Source of the DNA: Mannheimia sp041807705
Lineage (GTDB): Bacteria; Pseudomonadota; Gammaproteobacteria; Enterobacterales; Pasteurellaceae
NCBI RefSeq assembly: GCF_041807705.1
Contig: NZ_JBGTYY010000008.1
Span: 10,952-74,951 of the forward strand
DNA: 64,000 nt
Reading direction: 5' to 3'
The translations under genes were made by a program, and so were the position numbers. The notes under the pieces are model-generated. The model was not told the DNA's origin, searched no databases, and worked only from the letters and a program-made list of their open reading frames with translations. Every line of letters starts with the position of its first letter. Within the stretch, counting starts at the first letter, position 1. Below, one piece after another: positions 24,828 through 32,882 of the stretch.

Positions 24828-25448
24828 ATGAAACTTTGGTATTCAACAACAAGCCCTTTTGCTCGTAAAGCTCTTGTAGTCATTAAACACCATCAACTAG
24901 ATGACAAAGTAGAAATGTTGCGTGTAACTGCTGCAATGGACAGAAACTCGCCACACAACCAAGACAACCCATTAGGGCGTATTCCAGCCTTACAACGCAA
25001 CTGCGGACACTGGCTATTCGGCAGTTTACTCATTAGCGAATATTTAGACCAAAAAGGCAATAATTCCCCTTTACTGCCAAAAGAGGGTAAACCACGCTGG
25101 GCTGTATTGGCATTGCATAACTTGGCTGATGGCATTATGGAAAACACAATGCACACCATTATCCAAGAAAAAATGGCGCGCCCTGAAAATGAATGGTGGC
25201 TAAGCCGACACGAGCAATTAATGGAAAGAAATATCCGCACTTTCCAACAGTTGGAAGAGGCTTTGCAAGAATTTGGCACAGAGCTGAATTTAGGCACATT
25301 AACTGCGGTGACATTAATTGATTGGTGGGCATTCCGCTTAGATAAAATCGGCTACGATCTTGAAAAAAATCACCCAAATTTAACCGCTTGGGCGGAAGAA
25401 ATGAATAATAAATACAGTATTTTGGCTGAAACCAAGCCGAGAGTATAG
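24828..25448 (+). CDS. Glutathione S-transferase-like protein
   Basis: A 206-residue protein with a thioredoxin-like N-terminal domain (MKLWYSTTSPFARKALVVIKHHQL, where Ser/Pro replaces a CxxC) and the substrate loop PLGRIPALQR. A helical C-terminal domain follows (ADGIMENTMHTIIQEKMARPENEWWL). Ribosome site GGAGAAC; start at 24828, not the longer frame from 24765 that begins in the IS region. It probably binds glutathione; the reaction is unknown. A terminator follows. Confidence 0.85.
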   Translation: MKLWYSTTSPFARKALVVIKHHQLDDKVEMLRVTAAMDRNSPHNQDNPLGRIPALQRNCGHWLFGSLLISEYLDQKGNNSPLLPKEGKPRWAVLALHNLADGIMENTMHTIIQEKMARPENEWWLSRHEQLMERNIRTFQQLEEALQEFGTELNLGTLTAVTLIDWWAFRLDKIGYDLEKNHPNLTAWAEEMNNKYSILAETKPRV

Positions 25449-25466
25449 ATATTTTGCATTGAAAAT

Positions 25467-25502
25467 AAAGGCATTGAGTTTGTGGCTCAATGCCTTTATT
25501 TA
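25467..25502. terminator. Bidirectional terminator between GST and XRE genes
   Basis: AAAGGCATTGAG pairs with CTCAATGCCTTT around TTTGTGG, followed by ATTTATT. It overlaps the stop codon of the convergent XRE gene (25496). Confidence 0.88.
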
Positions 25503-25753
25503 TTAGGGAATTGTTTCTCAATTTCTTGTAATACAGATAAAGGATCTAAATCTAATCCTTCGCAATAAGCAATAAATTCAAAGATGTCTAATCTTCTTAC
25601 TCCAGTTTCCACTTTTCCAACGAACGACGAAACAACGCCCATTTTTTCACATAATGCACGTTGAGAAAGATTGAGTTCTTGGCGGCGTTTTATGAATTTT
25701 TCTCTCAGCCAAGTATGCTCATTGGAATAGATAGATAATCTTAGGTTACTCAT
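25496..25753 (-). CDS. XRE-family helix-turn-helix regulator
   Basis: An 85-residue single-domain protein. The start at 25753 (MSNLRLSIYSNEHTWLREKFIKRRQELNLSQRAL) is preferred; a GTG two codons upstream is possible. The HTH core LNLSQRALCEKMGVVSSFVGKVETGVRRLDIFEFIAYCEGLDLDP at about 28-72 is the Cro/CI type. The 5' end overlaps a near-perfect operator-like dyad, so autorepression is likely. It is divergent from a lipoprotein gene with two further dyads between them. It could be a phage-derived or chromosomal regulator; no phage genes are nearby. Confidence 0.88.
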   Translation of the reverse strand: MSNLRLSIYSNEHTWLREKFIKRRQELNLSQRALCEKMGVVSSFVGKVETGVRRLDIFEFIAYCEGLDLDPLSVLQEIEKQFPNK

Positions 25754-25836
25754 TTGCACCTATTTTAGGTGCAAATTATCTTGAACCGATGTTCGGTCTA
25801 TATTAGAATATGTTTGAACCTAAATTAGGTTTGCAA
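25753..25836. promoter_or_regulatory. Three operator-like dyads in the XRE/lipoprotein divergent promoter
   Basis: Three inverted repeats share the layout ACC(T/G)A-NNN-T(A/C)GGT. O1 is CACCTA-TTT-TAGGTG (25757-25771). The middle one is AACCGA-TGT-TCGGTC (25784-25798). O2 is AACCTA-AAT-TAGGTT (25817-25831). All have TTG(A/C)ACC on the left arm. Centres are 27 and 33 bases apart. O1 abuts the XRE start codon. The middle dyad overlaps the -35 and O2 the expected start site of the plus-strand promoter. The likely ligand is the XRE protein. Confidence 0.7.
25781..25809 (+). promoter_or_regulatory. Sigma-70 promoter for the BamE-like lipoprotein gene
   Basis: TTGAAC (25781-25786), 17 bases, TAGAAT (25804-25809). 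The -35 lies inside the middle operator-like dyad. Confidence 0.6.
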
Positions 25837-25898
25837 TGTTATTTTTTGATGATTTATCAAAGTTAGAAATAGTATTAAAATTAAATGGGAATTTAAGT

Positions 25899-26279
25899 AT
25901 GAAAAAAGTTATTGTAATTCTGATGACTATAATTTTAATTAGTTGTGTGCCTAAGCCTACATACAATCAATTAGCAATGAAATTGCATATGGGAATGTCT
26001 AAACAAGAGACAATTAGCTTGTTGGGTGAGCCTAAAAAAGTTTCAGCTAAAAATACAGATAAAGGAATGGTTGAAGTATTGAGCTATTGGGGGTTATCTG
26101 CTGTGGGATTTACTATAGTTGATAATCAAATGCTATCTCAAGATAGACTATTTGTAACCTTATTAAACAATAAAGTTACTGAATGGGGAGATAAATTAGA
26201 TCCTTCAGAAATGATGGAGAAAACTCAAGAAACAATGAGAGAAACTATAAAAAACTCTCAAGCAATATATACTAAGTAA
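25899..26279 (+). CDS. BamE/SmpA-like small lipoprotein
   Basis: A 126-residue lipoprotein. The start MKKVIVILMTIILISC at 25899 gives a lipobox (LISC, Cys16) and an AATGGGA ribosome site; the upstream frame to 25836 is leader. The mature protein has QLAMKLHMGMSKQETISLLGEPKKVS, the helix-turn-helix-strand pattern of the SmpA/OmlA/BamE fold, then strands (VEVLSYWG, RLFVTLLNNKVTEWGD) and a helical tail. It is much more divergent than true BamE. Control by the divergent XRE protein is inferred from operators. The region is AT-rich and lacks uptake signals. Confidence 0.75.
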   Translation: MKKVIVILMTIILISCVPKPTYNQLAMKLHMGMSKQETISLLGEPKKVSAKNTDKGMVEVLSYWGLSAVGFTIVDNQMLSQDRLFVTLLNNKVTEWGDKLDPSEMMEKTQETMRETIKNSQAIYTK

Positions 26280-26289
26280 TTCAATATAT

Positions 26290-26325
26290 AAGGCTAAGAA
26301 ATCAAATTTAGTCTTAGCCTTATTT
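26290..26325. terminator. Terminator between the lipoprotein gene and yheS
   Basis: AAGGCTAAGA pairs with TCTTAGCCTT around a 12-base loop, followed by ATTT. It serves both converging genes. Confidence 0.75.
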
Positions 26326-26331
26326 GGAGAT

Positions 26332-28269
26332 TTATTCCGAAAGCATCTTTTCCAACTCTTCCTGTGCTTCTAACCACTGCATTTCAATATCTTCAACCTG
26401 CCTTTTCGCCTCTAGCTGTTTGGCGAGTGTATCCGTTAATTTCGTCTTATTTTCCGCTTCGTAAATCTCACTCTCAGCGAGAATAGACTCAAGTTGATTT
26501 AATTTTTCCGTAGCTTTTTCCAACTCTTTTTCCAGCTGCGTGATTTTTTTACGCAGCGGGGCGGTTTGCTGGCGGAGTTCGGCTTCTAAACGCTTTTGCT
26601 CTTTACGGTTTGCTGCACTGTTTTCATTTGCTGTAGGTTCACAAGCGGTCGAATTTGGCGAATCTTTTGCAAGGGCTGATTTTGGCTCTTGAGCTAGTGC
26701 ATTTTGTTCATTCAGCCATTTTTGATAATCGTCTAAATCGCCTTTAAATTCTTCCACTTTACGGTCGTGTACCAAATAAAATTCGTTCACGGTGCTACGA
26801 AGTAAATGGCGATCGTGTGAAACCACAACGAGCGAGCCTTCATAATAAGTGAGGGCATCAACAAGGGCTTGTCGCATCTCTAAATCTAAATGGTTGGTTG
26901 GTTCGTCTAATAACAGCAGATTAGGGCGTTGCCAAACAATCAAAGCAAGTACTAAACGAGCTTTTTCACCACCTGAAAAAGATTTTACCTCTTGCACCAC
27001 TTTATCGCCTTTGAAATCAAAGCCGCCCAAGTAGTTACGCAATTCCTGCTCGGTTTTTTCAGGGGCGATTTTTTGCAAATGCCAAAGAGGGCTTTCATCA
27101 AAACGCAAAGTATCTACTTGATGTTGAGCAAAATAGCCAAGCTGAACGCCTTTTGCCAGTTGCATTGAGCCTTTTTGTGGCGGGAGTTCGCCTGCTAACA
27201 ATTTGATTAAGGTTGATTTACCCGCACCATTTCGCCCAAGTAAGCCAATGCGAGAACCGGGCACTAAATTTAGTTTAACCGATTCCAATACGGTTTTATC
27301 GGCATAACCGGCACTGACTTTTTCCATCATCAATAATGGGCTAGGTAAGGCAAGCGGTGGGCGGAACTCAAATTCAAATGGTGAATCAGCATACGCAGGG
27401 GCGATAAGCTCCATTTTCTCCAACGCTTTAATACGGCTTTGAGCCTGTTTTGCTTTGGTGGCTTTCGCTTTGAAGCGGTCAATAAAGCTCTGCAAATGTG
27501 CTACTTTGCGTTGCTGTTGCTGATAAGCGGCGTTTTGCTGGGCGATTTTAGTTGCTCGCTGAATTTCAAACGAGGTGTAATTGCCTGTATATTCGTTGAG
27601 TTTTTGATGTTCAATATGAATGATATGGTCAATAATTGGATCTAAAAAATCACGGTCGTGAGAAATCAGTAGTAATGTGCCACGATAGTTGGTGAGCCAA
27701 CGCTCTAGCCAAATCACCGCATCTAAATCTAAGTGGTTGGTTGGTTCGTCAAGTAGTAATAGATCAGAGCGACAAATTAGGGCTTGGGCTAAATTCAGTC
27801 GCATACGCCAACCACCCGAAAATGATTTTACTGGCAGTTGGAGTTCTTCGGTGCTAAAACCTAAGCCATTGAGCAGGGTAGAGGCTCGGGCTTGAATTGT
27901 CCACGCATCAATGGTGTCTAAATGGGCGTGAATGGTGGCAATGCGGTTGCCATCATTTGCCGCATTGGCTTCATCAAGCTCAGCTATTAATTTGGTGTAT
28001 TCACGGTCGCCTTGAATGACGTAATTAAGAGCGGAAATATCCAACGCAGGCGTTTCTTGGTTTACCCACGAAATTGCCCAGTTTTTCGGCAGCGAAACAT
28101 CGCCCCCTTCAGGTTGTAACTCATTTTTAAGGAGTGCAAAAAGCGAGGATTTCCCACACCCATTTTTCCCTACCAAACCAACTTTCTGCCCTGTATGAAT
28201 GGTGGCAGAGCTATTATCAATCAGGACAGAATGCCCACGTTTTAAAATTAAATCTGTGAAAAATATCAT
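26332..28269 (-). CDS. yheS: ABC-F ATPase YheS
   Basis: A 645-residue protein with two ATP-binding cassettes and no membrane helices. Walker A is GLVGKNGCGKSSLF (about 31-44) and GLLGRNGAGKSTLI (about 345-358). The signatures are SFSGGWRMRLNLAQAL and SFSGGEKARLVLAL, and each Walker B is LLLDEPTNHLDL. The inter-domain linker is rich in Lys/Gln (QQQQRKVAHLQSFIDRFKAKATKAKQAQSR). A coiled-coil C-terminal extension follows. ABC-F proteins act on the ribosome; YheS has been linked to relief of nascent-chain stalls, which is notable given secM in this window. Confidence 0.93.
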   Translation of the reverse strand: MIFFTDLILKRGHSVLIDNSSATIHTGQKVGLVGKNGCGKSSLFALLKNELQPEGGDVSLPKNWAISWVNQETPALDISALNYVIQGDREYTKLIAELDEANAANDGNRIATIHAHLDTIDAWTIQARASTLLNGLGFSTEELQLPVKSFSGGWRMRLNLAQALICRSDLLLLDEPTNHLDLDAVIWLERWLTNYRGTLLLISHDRDFLDPIIDHIIHIEHQKLNEYTGNYTSFEIQRATKIAQQNAAYQQQQRKVAHLQSFIDRFKAKATKAKQAQSRIKALEKMELIAPAYADSPFEFEFRPPLALPSPLLMMEKVSAGYADKTVLESVKLNLVPGSRIGLLGRNGAGKSTLIKLLAGELPPQKGSMQLAKGVQLGYFAQHQVDTLRFDESPLWHLQKIAPEKTEQELRNYLGGFDFKGDKVVQEVKSFSGGEKARLVLALIVWQRPNLLLLDEPTNHLDLEMRQALVDALTYYEGSLVVVSHDRHLLRSTVNEFYLVHDRKVEEFKGDLDDYQKWLNEQNALAQEPKSALAKDSPNSTACEPTANENSAANRKEQKRLEAELRQQTAPLRKKITQLEKELEKATEKLNQLESILAESEIYEAENKTKLTDTLAKQLEAKRQVEDIEMQWLEAQEELEKMLSE

Positions 28270-28347
28270 TACAAGCGGTCTATTTTGTTAAAAATTTTAC
28301 GTATTTTAGCATAGGAAATTTCAACACAATTAAAATTGTTTGGAGTG

Positions 28348-28394
28348 AAAATTAAGTTCTATTCAATATACTATGTTGAATAGAACTTAATTTT
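28348..28394. repeat. Perfect 19-bp inverted repeat
   Basis: Arms at 28348-28366 and 28376-28394 (core AAGTTCTATTCAA / TTGAATAGAACTT) are exact complements around TATACTATG. It sits in the 211-base gap between the divergent yheS and marC-like genes. Two same-direction uptake signals flank it (about 28271 and 28420). No T run follows that would make it a clear terminator. Confidence 0.7.
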
Positions 28395-28480
28395 GATAAA
28401 TTATGGTGGAATATGTCCTGCAAGCGGTCAATTTATGCTAAAATTTTGCGAATTAGAAATTTGATATAGCAGGAGAGAAT

Positions 28481-29098
28481 ATGTTTGATTCATTAGCGGT
28501 ACAATTTGTGGTTTTATGGGCGGTTATTGACCCGATTGGTTCTGTTCCTGTTTATTTGGCGAAAACCATTGGCTTACCGATTGAAGCACGTCGCAAAATT
28601 GCGTTAAATGCGGTACTCATTGCAGGAGGTATTTTAATTTTCTTCCTGATTGGTGGGCAGATTTTATTAGAGTCAATGCAAATTCCATTACCTGCTTTCC
28701 AAGCTGCGGGTGGTTTAGTGCTTTTATTATTCGCTTTGACAATGATTTTTGGCGAAAGCAAGCCGGATCAAGAAATTAAAATGAATAGTAGTTTAAGTGA
28801 ATTAGCCGTTTACCCGTTAGCTGTTCCCTCTATTGCCTCACCCGGGGCGATGATGGCGATTGTGTTATTAACCGATAATCATCGCTTTAGTGTAGGTGAT
28901 CAGTTCATTACAGCCGGTATTATGATGCTTGTATTATTTATTACTTATCTATTGCTAATGGCAGCAAATAAAATTCAGCATTTAATCGGTAATGCAGGAG
29001 CGGCAATTATTAGCCGTGTAATGGGCTTAATCTTGGCAGCGATTGCGGTGAATAACTTGCTTATTGGTGTGCGTGATTTCTTCGTGCAAGTGAGCTAA
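28481..29098 (+). CDS. MarC-family integral membrane protein
   Basis: A 205-residue protein with six predicted helices. The MarC signature is present: VVLWAVIDPIGSVPVYLAKT at the start, YPLAVPSIASPGAMMAIVLL in the middle and SRVMGLILAAIAVNNLLIGVRDFF at the end. Despite its name, MarC is not shown to cause drug resistance; substrate unknown. It is 16 bases upstream of moeA with an AGGAGAG ribosome site. Confidence 0.88.
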   Translation: MFDSLAVQFVVLWAVIDPIGSVPVYLAKTIGLPIEARRKIALNAVLIAGGILIFFLIGGQILLESMQIPLPAFQAAGGLVLLLFALTMIFGESKPDQEIKMNSSLSELAVYPLAVPSIASPGAMMAIVLLTDNHRFSVGDQFITAGIMMLVLFITYLLLMAANKIQHLIGNAGAAIISRVMGLILAAIAVNNLLIGVRDFFVQVS

Positions 29099-29114
29099 TT
29101 GAATAGGAGATATT

Positions 29115-30344
29115 ATGGCGCTTTTACCTCTTTCTGATGCTTTAGAGAATATGCTTGCCCGCTTGCCTGCTCCAACAACGGTTGAGCAGTTACCATTAAA
29201 TGAATGTGCAAATCGAGTGCTGGCAGAAGATATTTTCTCACCAATTAACGTACCGAATTTTGATAATTCCGCGATGGACGGTTATGCGGTACGCATTGCC
29301 GATTTAGAGCAAAATTTAACCTTAAAAGTTGCAGGCAAAGCCTTTGCGGGTAATCCGTTTAATGGTGAACTCCAAGTAGGCGAATGTGTACGTATTATGA
29401 CAGGTGCGTTAGTGCCAAATGGTGTTGATGCCGTTGTAATGCAAGAGGAAACTACCTTAAATGATGATGGCTCTGTAACCTTTAACCATATTCCGAAATT
29501 AGGCAGTAACATTCGCCGCATTGGGGAAGATGTTAAACAAGGTGCATTGGTACTGAAAAAAGGCTCGTTATTGAATGTCGCGAGTTTGCCTTTGCTGGCT
29601 TCACTTGGCATTGCCTCTGTGCCTGTTTTTGCAAAATTAAAAGTGGCAATCCTTTCGACGGGCGATGAATTAACCTCAGTTGGAGAACCTTTGGCAGATG
29701 GAAAAATTTACGACACTAACCGTTTTGCCGTACGTTTAATGTTGGAAAAACTCAACTGTGAGATTTTAGATTTTGGCATTTTGCCTGATGATGAAGCCTT
29801 ATTTGAACAAACCTTTATTGAGGCGCAAGAGAAAGCTGATGTTGTGATTACTAGCGGTGGTGTATCGGTTGGCGAGGCAGATTTTACTAAAACGGTATTA
29901 GAAAAATTAGGCGAAATTGGCTTTTGGAAAATTGCAATGAAACCGGGCAAACCATTTGCATTCGGTAAATTGGAAAAGGCGTGGTTCTTTGGTTTACCGG
30001 GAAATCCAGTCTCTGCATTGGTTACATTTTACCAGTTAGTACACCCTGCGTTAGCGAAATTATCAGGATTATCAGCAGATAAAATTGCAAATCTTACGCA
30101 AAATTTCACCGCTTGTAGTGCAGAAAAATTGAAAAAAGCGGTTGGTCGCCAAGATTTTCAGCGTGGTTATTACTATGCAAATGAAAAAGGCGAATTAGAA
30201 GTTAAACCGATTGGCACACAAGGTTCGCATATTTTCAGTGCTTTCAATGAAAGTAATTGTTTCATTGTGCTGGAAGCTGAACGAGGCAACGTGGAAACTG
30301 GGGAAAAAGTAACGGTTCAGTCGTTTAATTTTCTTTTAAAATAA
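29115..30344 (+). CDS. moeA: Molybdopterin molybdenumtransferase MoeA
   Basis: A 409-residue protein. The N-terminal part has VPNFDNSAMDGYAVR at about 47-61. The MPT-binding domain shows AILSTGDEL (about 180), GKIYDTNRFAV and TSGGVSVGEADFTK (about 245-258), and the loop GKPFAFGKLEKAWFFGLPGNPVSALVTFYQLV follows. MoeA inserts molybdate into adenylated molybdopterin. It is paired with moeB, so the cell makes molybdenum cofactor. Confidence 0.96.
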   Translation: MALLPLSDALENMLARLPAPTTVEQLPLNECANRVLAEDIFSPINVPNFDNSAMDGYAVRIADLEQNLTLKVAGKAFAGNPFNGELQVGECVRIMTGALVPNGVDAVVMQEETTLNDDGSVTFNHIPKLGSNIRRIGEDVKQGALVLKKGSLLNVASLPLLASLGIASVPVFAKLKVAILSTGDELTSVGEPLADGKIYDTNRFAVRLMLEKLNCEILDFGILPDDEALFEQTFIEAQEKADVVITSGGVSVGEADFTKTVLEKLGEIGFWKIAMKPGKPFAFGKLEKAWFFGLPGNPVSALVTFYQLVHPALAKLSGLSADKIANLTQNFTACSAEKLKKAVGRQDFQRGYYYANEKGELEVKPIGTQGSHIFSAFNESNCFIVLEAERGNVETGEKVTVQSFNFLLK

Positions 30345-30362
30345 CATTTTCCAGAAATAAAT

Positions 30363-30470
30363 GTAGGGGCGAAAAATTTTTCGCCCTTTCATTTAGATAA
30401 TATTTGGGGCGAAAAATTTTTCGCCCCAAATATTATCTAAATGAAAGGGCGAAAAATTTTTCGCCCCTAC
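30363..30470. repeat. Perfect 108-bp palindrome (BIME-like) between moeA and moeB
   Basis: Each 54-base arm is the exact reverse complement of the other, with no spacer. It starts GTAGGGGCG and ends CGCCCCTAC. Nested inside are three copies of the smaller palindrome GGGCGAAAAATTTTTCGCCC (outer left, centre, outer right), separated by the arm sequence TTTCATTTAGATAATATTTG and its complement. Confidence 0.95.
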
Positions 30471-30502
30471 TTTGTTTTCAATCTATGGATTTAGGATAAA
30501 TA

Positions 30503-31252
30503 ATGGAACTCACCGATCACGAAACCCTTCGTTATAACCGCCAAATCATTCTCAAAAGTGTCGATTTTGACGGGCAGGAAAAATTAAAATCAAGCCGTGT
30601 GTTGATTGTCGGTTTAGGTGGTTTAGGTTGTGCTGCTTCGCAATATCTCGCTTCAGCAGGGGTTGGGCATCTTACTTTAGTTGATTTCGATACAGTTTCG
30701 CTTTCTAATTTACAACGCCAAATTTTGCATACTGATGAAACCATTGGGCAGCCTAAAGTGGAATCGGCAAAAGCTCGTTTGCAAGCCATTAATCCGAATA
30801 TTCAGATTGAAGCGATTAACCGAAAATGCAGTGATGAGCAGTGGGCAGAGCTTATTGCTCAAAGCGATTTAGTGCTAGATTGTACTGATAACGTAATTGT
30901 TCGTAATCAACTCAATTTGCAATGTTTTAAGCAAAAACGACCGCTTGTATCAGGTTCAGCAATCCGTTTTGAAGGGCAAATTAGTGTATTTAGCTATCAA
31001 GAAAATGAACCTTGCTACCAATGTTTGAGTAGTTTATTTGGCGATGGCACATTAAGCTGTGTCGAAGCAGGGGTTATTGCTCCCATTGTTGGGGTAATTG
31101 GTAGCTTTCAAGCATTAGAAGCGATAAAAGTTTTACTGAATATCGGCAAAATATTATCAGGAAAATTGCTGATAATTGATGGTTTACATTTTTCAGTACG
31201 AGAAATGGCATTGCCTAAGCAAAAAAACTGCTCTGTGTGTAACACTAATTAA
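30503..31252 (+). CDS. moeB: Molybdopterin-synthase adenylyltransferase MoeB
   Basis: A 249-residue E1-like enzyme: RYNRQIILKSVDFDGQEKLKSSRVLIVGLGGLGCAASQYLASAGVGHLTLVDFD with nucleotide loop GLGGLG at about 38-43. DCTDNVIVRNQLN and two zinc CxxC pairs (CYQC, CSVC) follow. MoeB activates the MoaD C-terminus for sulfur transfer. It differs from ThiF mainly by context, and moeA upstream favours MoeB. Ribosome site AGGATAAA. Confidence 0.93.
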   Translation: MELTDHETLRYNRQIILKSVDFDGQEKLKSSRVLIVGLGGLGCAASQYLASAGVGHLTLVDFDTVSLSNLQRQILHTDETIGQPKVESAKARLQAINPNIQIEAINRKCSDEQWAELIAQSDLVLDCTDNVIVRNQLNLQCFKQKRPLVSGSAIRFEGQISVFSYQENEPCYQCLSSLFGDGTLSCVEAGVIAPIVGVIGSFQALEAIKVLLNIGKILSGKLLIIDGLHFSVREMALPKQKNCSVCNTN

Positions 31253-31284
31253 GTATTCTCAATGCGAAAAGCGTAAATAAATGT

Positions 31285-31315
31285 AAATAATGAACGAAGG
31301 TTCATTATTTTATTT
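31285..31315. terminator. Terminator after moeB
   Basis: AAATAATGAAC and GTTCATTATTT form a perfect 11-bp stem with a GAAG loop, followed by TATTT. It lies just before the tRNA-Asn promoter. Confidence 0.75.
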
Positions 31316-31342
31316 GACGGCTAAAACGTTTTAGCTTATTAT
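31314..31342 (+). promoter_or_regulatory. tRNA-Asn promoter with palindromic spacer
   Basis: TTGACG (31314-31319), 17 bases, TATTAT (31337-31342), a near-consensus sigma-70 promoter. The spacer is almost wholly the perfect palindrome GCTAAAACGTTTTAGC (31320-31335). The tRNA begins 14 bases after the -10. Confidence 0.75.
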
Positions 31343-31356
31343 TCTGCTCTGTAAAT

Positions 31357-31432
31357 TCCTCCTTAGTTCAGTCGGTAGAACGGTGGACTGTTAATCCATA
31401 TGTCGCAGGTTCGAGTCCCGCAGGAGGAGCCA
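31357..31432 (+). tRNA. tRNA-Asn (anticodon GTT)
   Basis: 76 nt. Acceptor TCCTCCT pairs with AGGAGGA (31422-31428), discriminator G, encoded CCA at 31430-31432. D arm TTAGTTCAGTCGGTAGAA, anticodon loop CTGTTAA (GTT), T arm GCAGGTTCGAGTCCCGC. Confidence 0.97.
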
Positions 31433-31514
31433 AAGAATTTTCTTTTGTTCTTGTTTTATTTGTCTCCTTTTATAAAACAGTAATTCAAACCTCCAGAATT
31501 AGAACAAAAGTTTT

Positions 31515-31546
31515 GCTCCACTTAATTATTGAGTGGAGCTTTTTTC
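31515..31546. terminator. Terminator after tRNA-Asn / yfbV
   Basis: GCTCCACT and AGTGGAGC form an 8-bp stem with a 9-base loop, then six T. It is shared by the converging yfbV gene. Confidence 0.85.
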
Positions 31547-31556
31547 TTTTAGGCTT

Positions 31557-31994
31557 TTAAAGCTCATCGAAATATTCATTTCCCCACGTTTCTTCCGCTA
31601 ATTTCAGTAAATTTGCAAAATCTTGGAAAGAAGGCACCGCTTGTGTTTCTTCTAATTTTACCTGTGCGGAAATTAATTTTTGCCTGAGCGATTCATACCA
31701 TTCCAACAAGGATAAAGAAAGTGGCGATCTTGCCCGTTTACCCAGCCAATAAAGCCCTTGAAAAGGGATAGAAATGGCAAAAATAGCCGTAATAACAGAA
31801 TTTGCTAAAACAGATTGAGTAGGGTCGGTAAAAAAGTATTGCCAGACTATAGCAAAGCACGCAAAAGCAGGCATTACTTTAGAAGAAAATTTAACAAGGC
31901 GAATAATGTGGTAATCAGGCATAAAGTTCGCCAACTTTTTCTGATTAGGCAAGGTGTTTAGATAGCGTTGCCCTGCTTCAAATAGGCTAAACAT
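31557..31994 (-). CDS. yfbV: YfbV family membrane protein (UPF0208)
   Basis: A 145-residue protein with two transmembrane helices (about 37-55 and 65-85). The family start is MFSLFEAGQRYLNTLPNQKKLANFMPDYHIIRLVKFSSKVMPA, followed by FQGLYWLGKRARSPLSLSLLEWYESLRQKL. E. coli YfbV helps insulate the chromosome terminus macrodomain organised by MatP. Identification rests on the strong N-terminal pattern. Confidence 0.9.
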   Translation of the reverse strand: MFSLFEAGQRYLNTLPNQKKLANFMPDYHIIRLVKFSSKVMPAFACFAIVWQYFFTDPTQSVLANSVITAIFAISIPFQGLYWLGKRARSPLSLSLLEWYESLRQKLISAQVKLEETQAVPSFQDFANLLKLAEETWGNEYFDEL

Positions 31995-32125
31995 AGTATT
32001 TTCTCTTTTAATCTTTTCTTTTATTGTAGCTAAGTTGCTAAAATCTACAATAGGTTAATGCAGTTTAGGCTAACACTTGCTATACTTTACAACAAAATGT
32101 TTACAACGTATTTGAAGGATATTTT

Positions 32126-32872
32126 ATGCCAATTAAATTTGTGGATTTATTACAACAAAGTTGGAATTTTATGCGTAATCAGCAATCTTTCACACTGTTT
32201 GCGATAATCACTATTGTGGTGGTGCAACTGGTGTTTATTTTATTATTGCCAGCTTCGCCAGAAATAGCAGCAGACCAGCAGCCGCAACAAATTCAAATTG
32301 ATAGCTCAAAATTATTGTCTATTTTAATGCCGACAGTATTATTAGGGATCGCTAATCTCTTTCTAACGGTATTGATGATTTTAAACATTCAATCTATCAA
32401 CAATGGCAATTATCAGCACTTTTTCCAAAATGCAGGTGGTGCATTAAAACACTTTTTACCTGTGCTAATTTTACAATTTATTATGGTTCTGCCCCTTTCA
32501 TTGGGAGCATCTTTTGCGATAGCATCGCCTGAAACGGTAATTATTGCATTGCCTGTGCTAGTGGCTGGTTTTTATTTTTTCGTTAAATTATCGCTTGTGA
32601 TTTACGCTTATTTATTAGAAAAACCACAGAAAACCTTATCAGAAAGCATTAAATTTACTTTTCAATTATCAAGAAGAAAAATGCTACCGTTAATTTTATT
32701 CTGTGTGATTTCTTATTTATTACCGGGTATGTTATCTCGATTACTTGCGGTTTTTGGTAATGATATTGTTGGTGCAGTCATTACTGTTATTTTCAGTGCG
32801 GTAATTAATGTCTTTATGGCAATTTTTAGCTTCCGCTTTTACCAAGTTTATCGTCAAACGCCGGCAAATTAA
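32126..32872 (+). CDS. yciC: YciC family membrane protein (UPF0259)
   Basis: A 248-residue protein with about six helices, beginning MPIKFVDLLQQSWNFMRNQQSFTLFAIITIVVVQLVFILLL, the YciC-type N-terminus. It leads a yciC-yciB-yciA-yciI run in the same order as in E. coli, which is the main support. Function unknown. Confidence 0.85.
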   Translation: MPIKFVDLLQQSWNFMRNQQSFTLFAIITIVVVQLVFILLLPASPEIAADQQPQQIQIDSSKLLSILMPTVLLGIANLFLTVLMILNIQSINNGNYQHFFQNAGGALKHFLPVLILQFIMVLPLSLGASFAIASPETVIIALPVLVAGFYFFVKLSLVIYAYLLEKPQKTLSESIKFTFQLSRRKMLPLILFCVISYLLPGMLSRLLAVFGNDIVGAVITVIFSAVINVFMAIFSFRFYQVYRQTPAN

Positions 32873-32882
32873 TGGAGATGAA

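Noticed and set aside
25496..26279. Prophage remnant
   Set aside because: Only a regulator and one lipoprotein are present; there is no integrase, structural or lysis gene and no attachment repeat.
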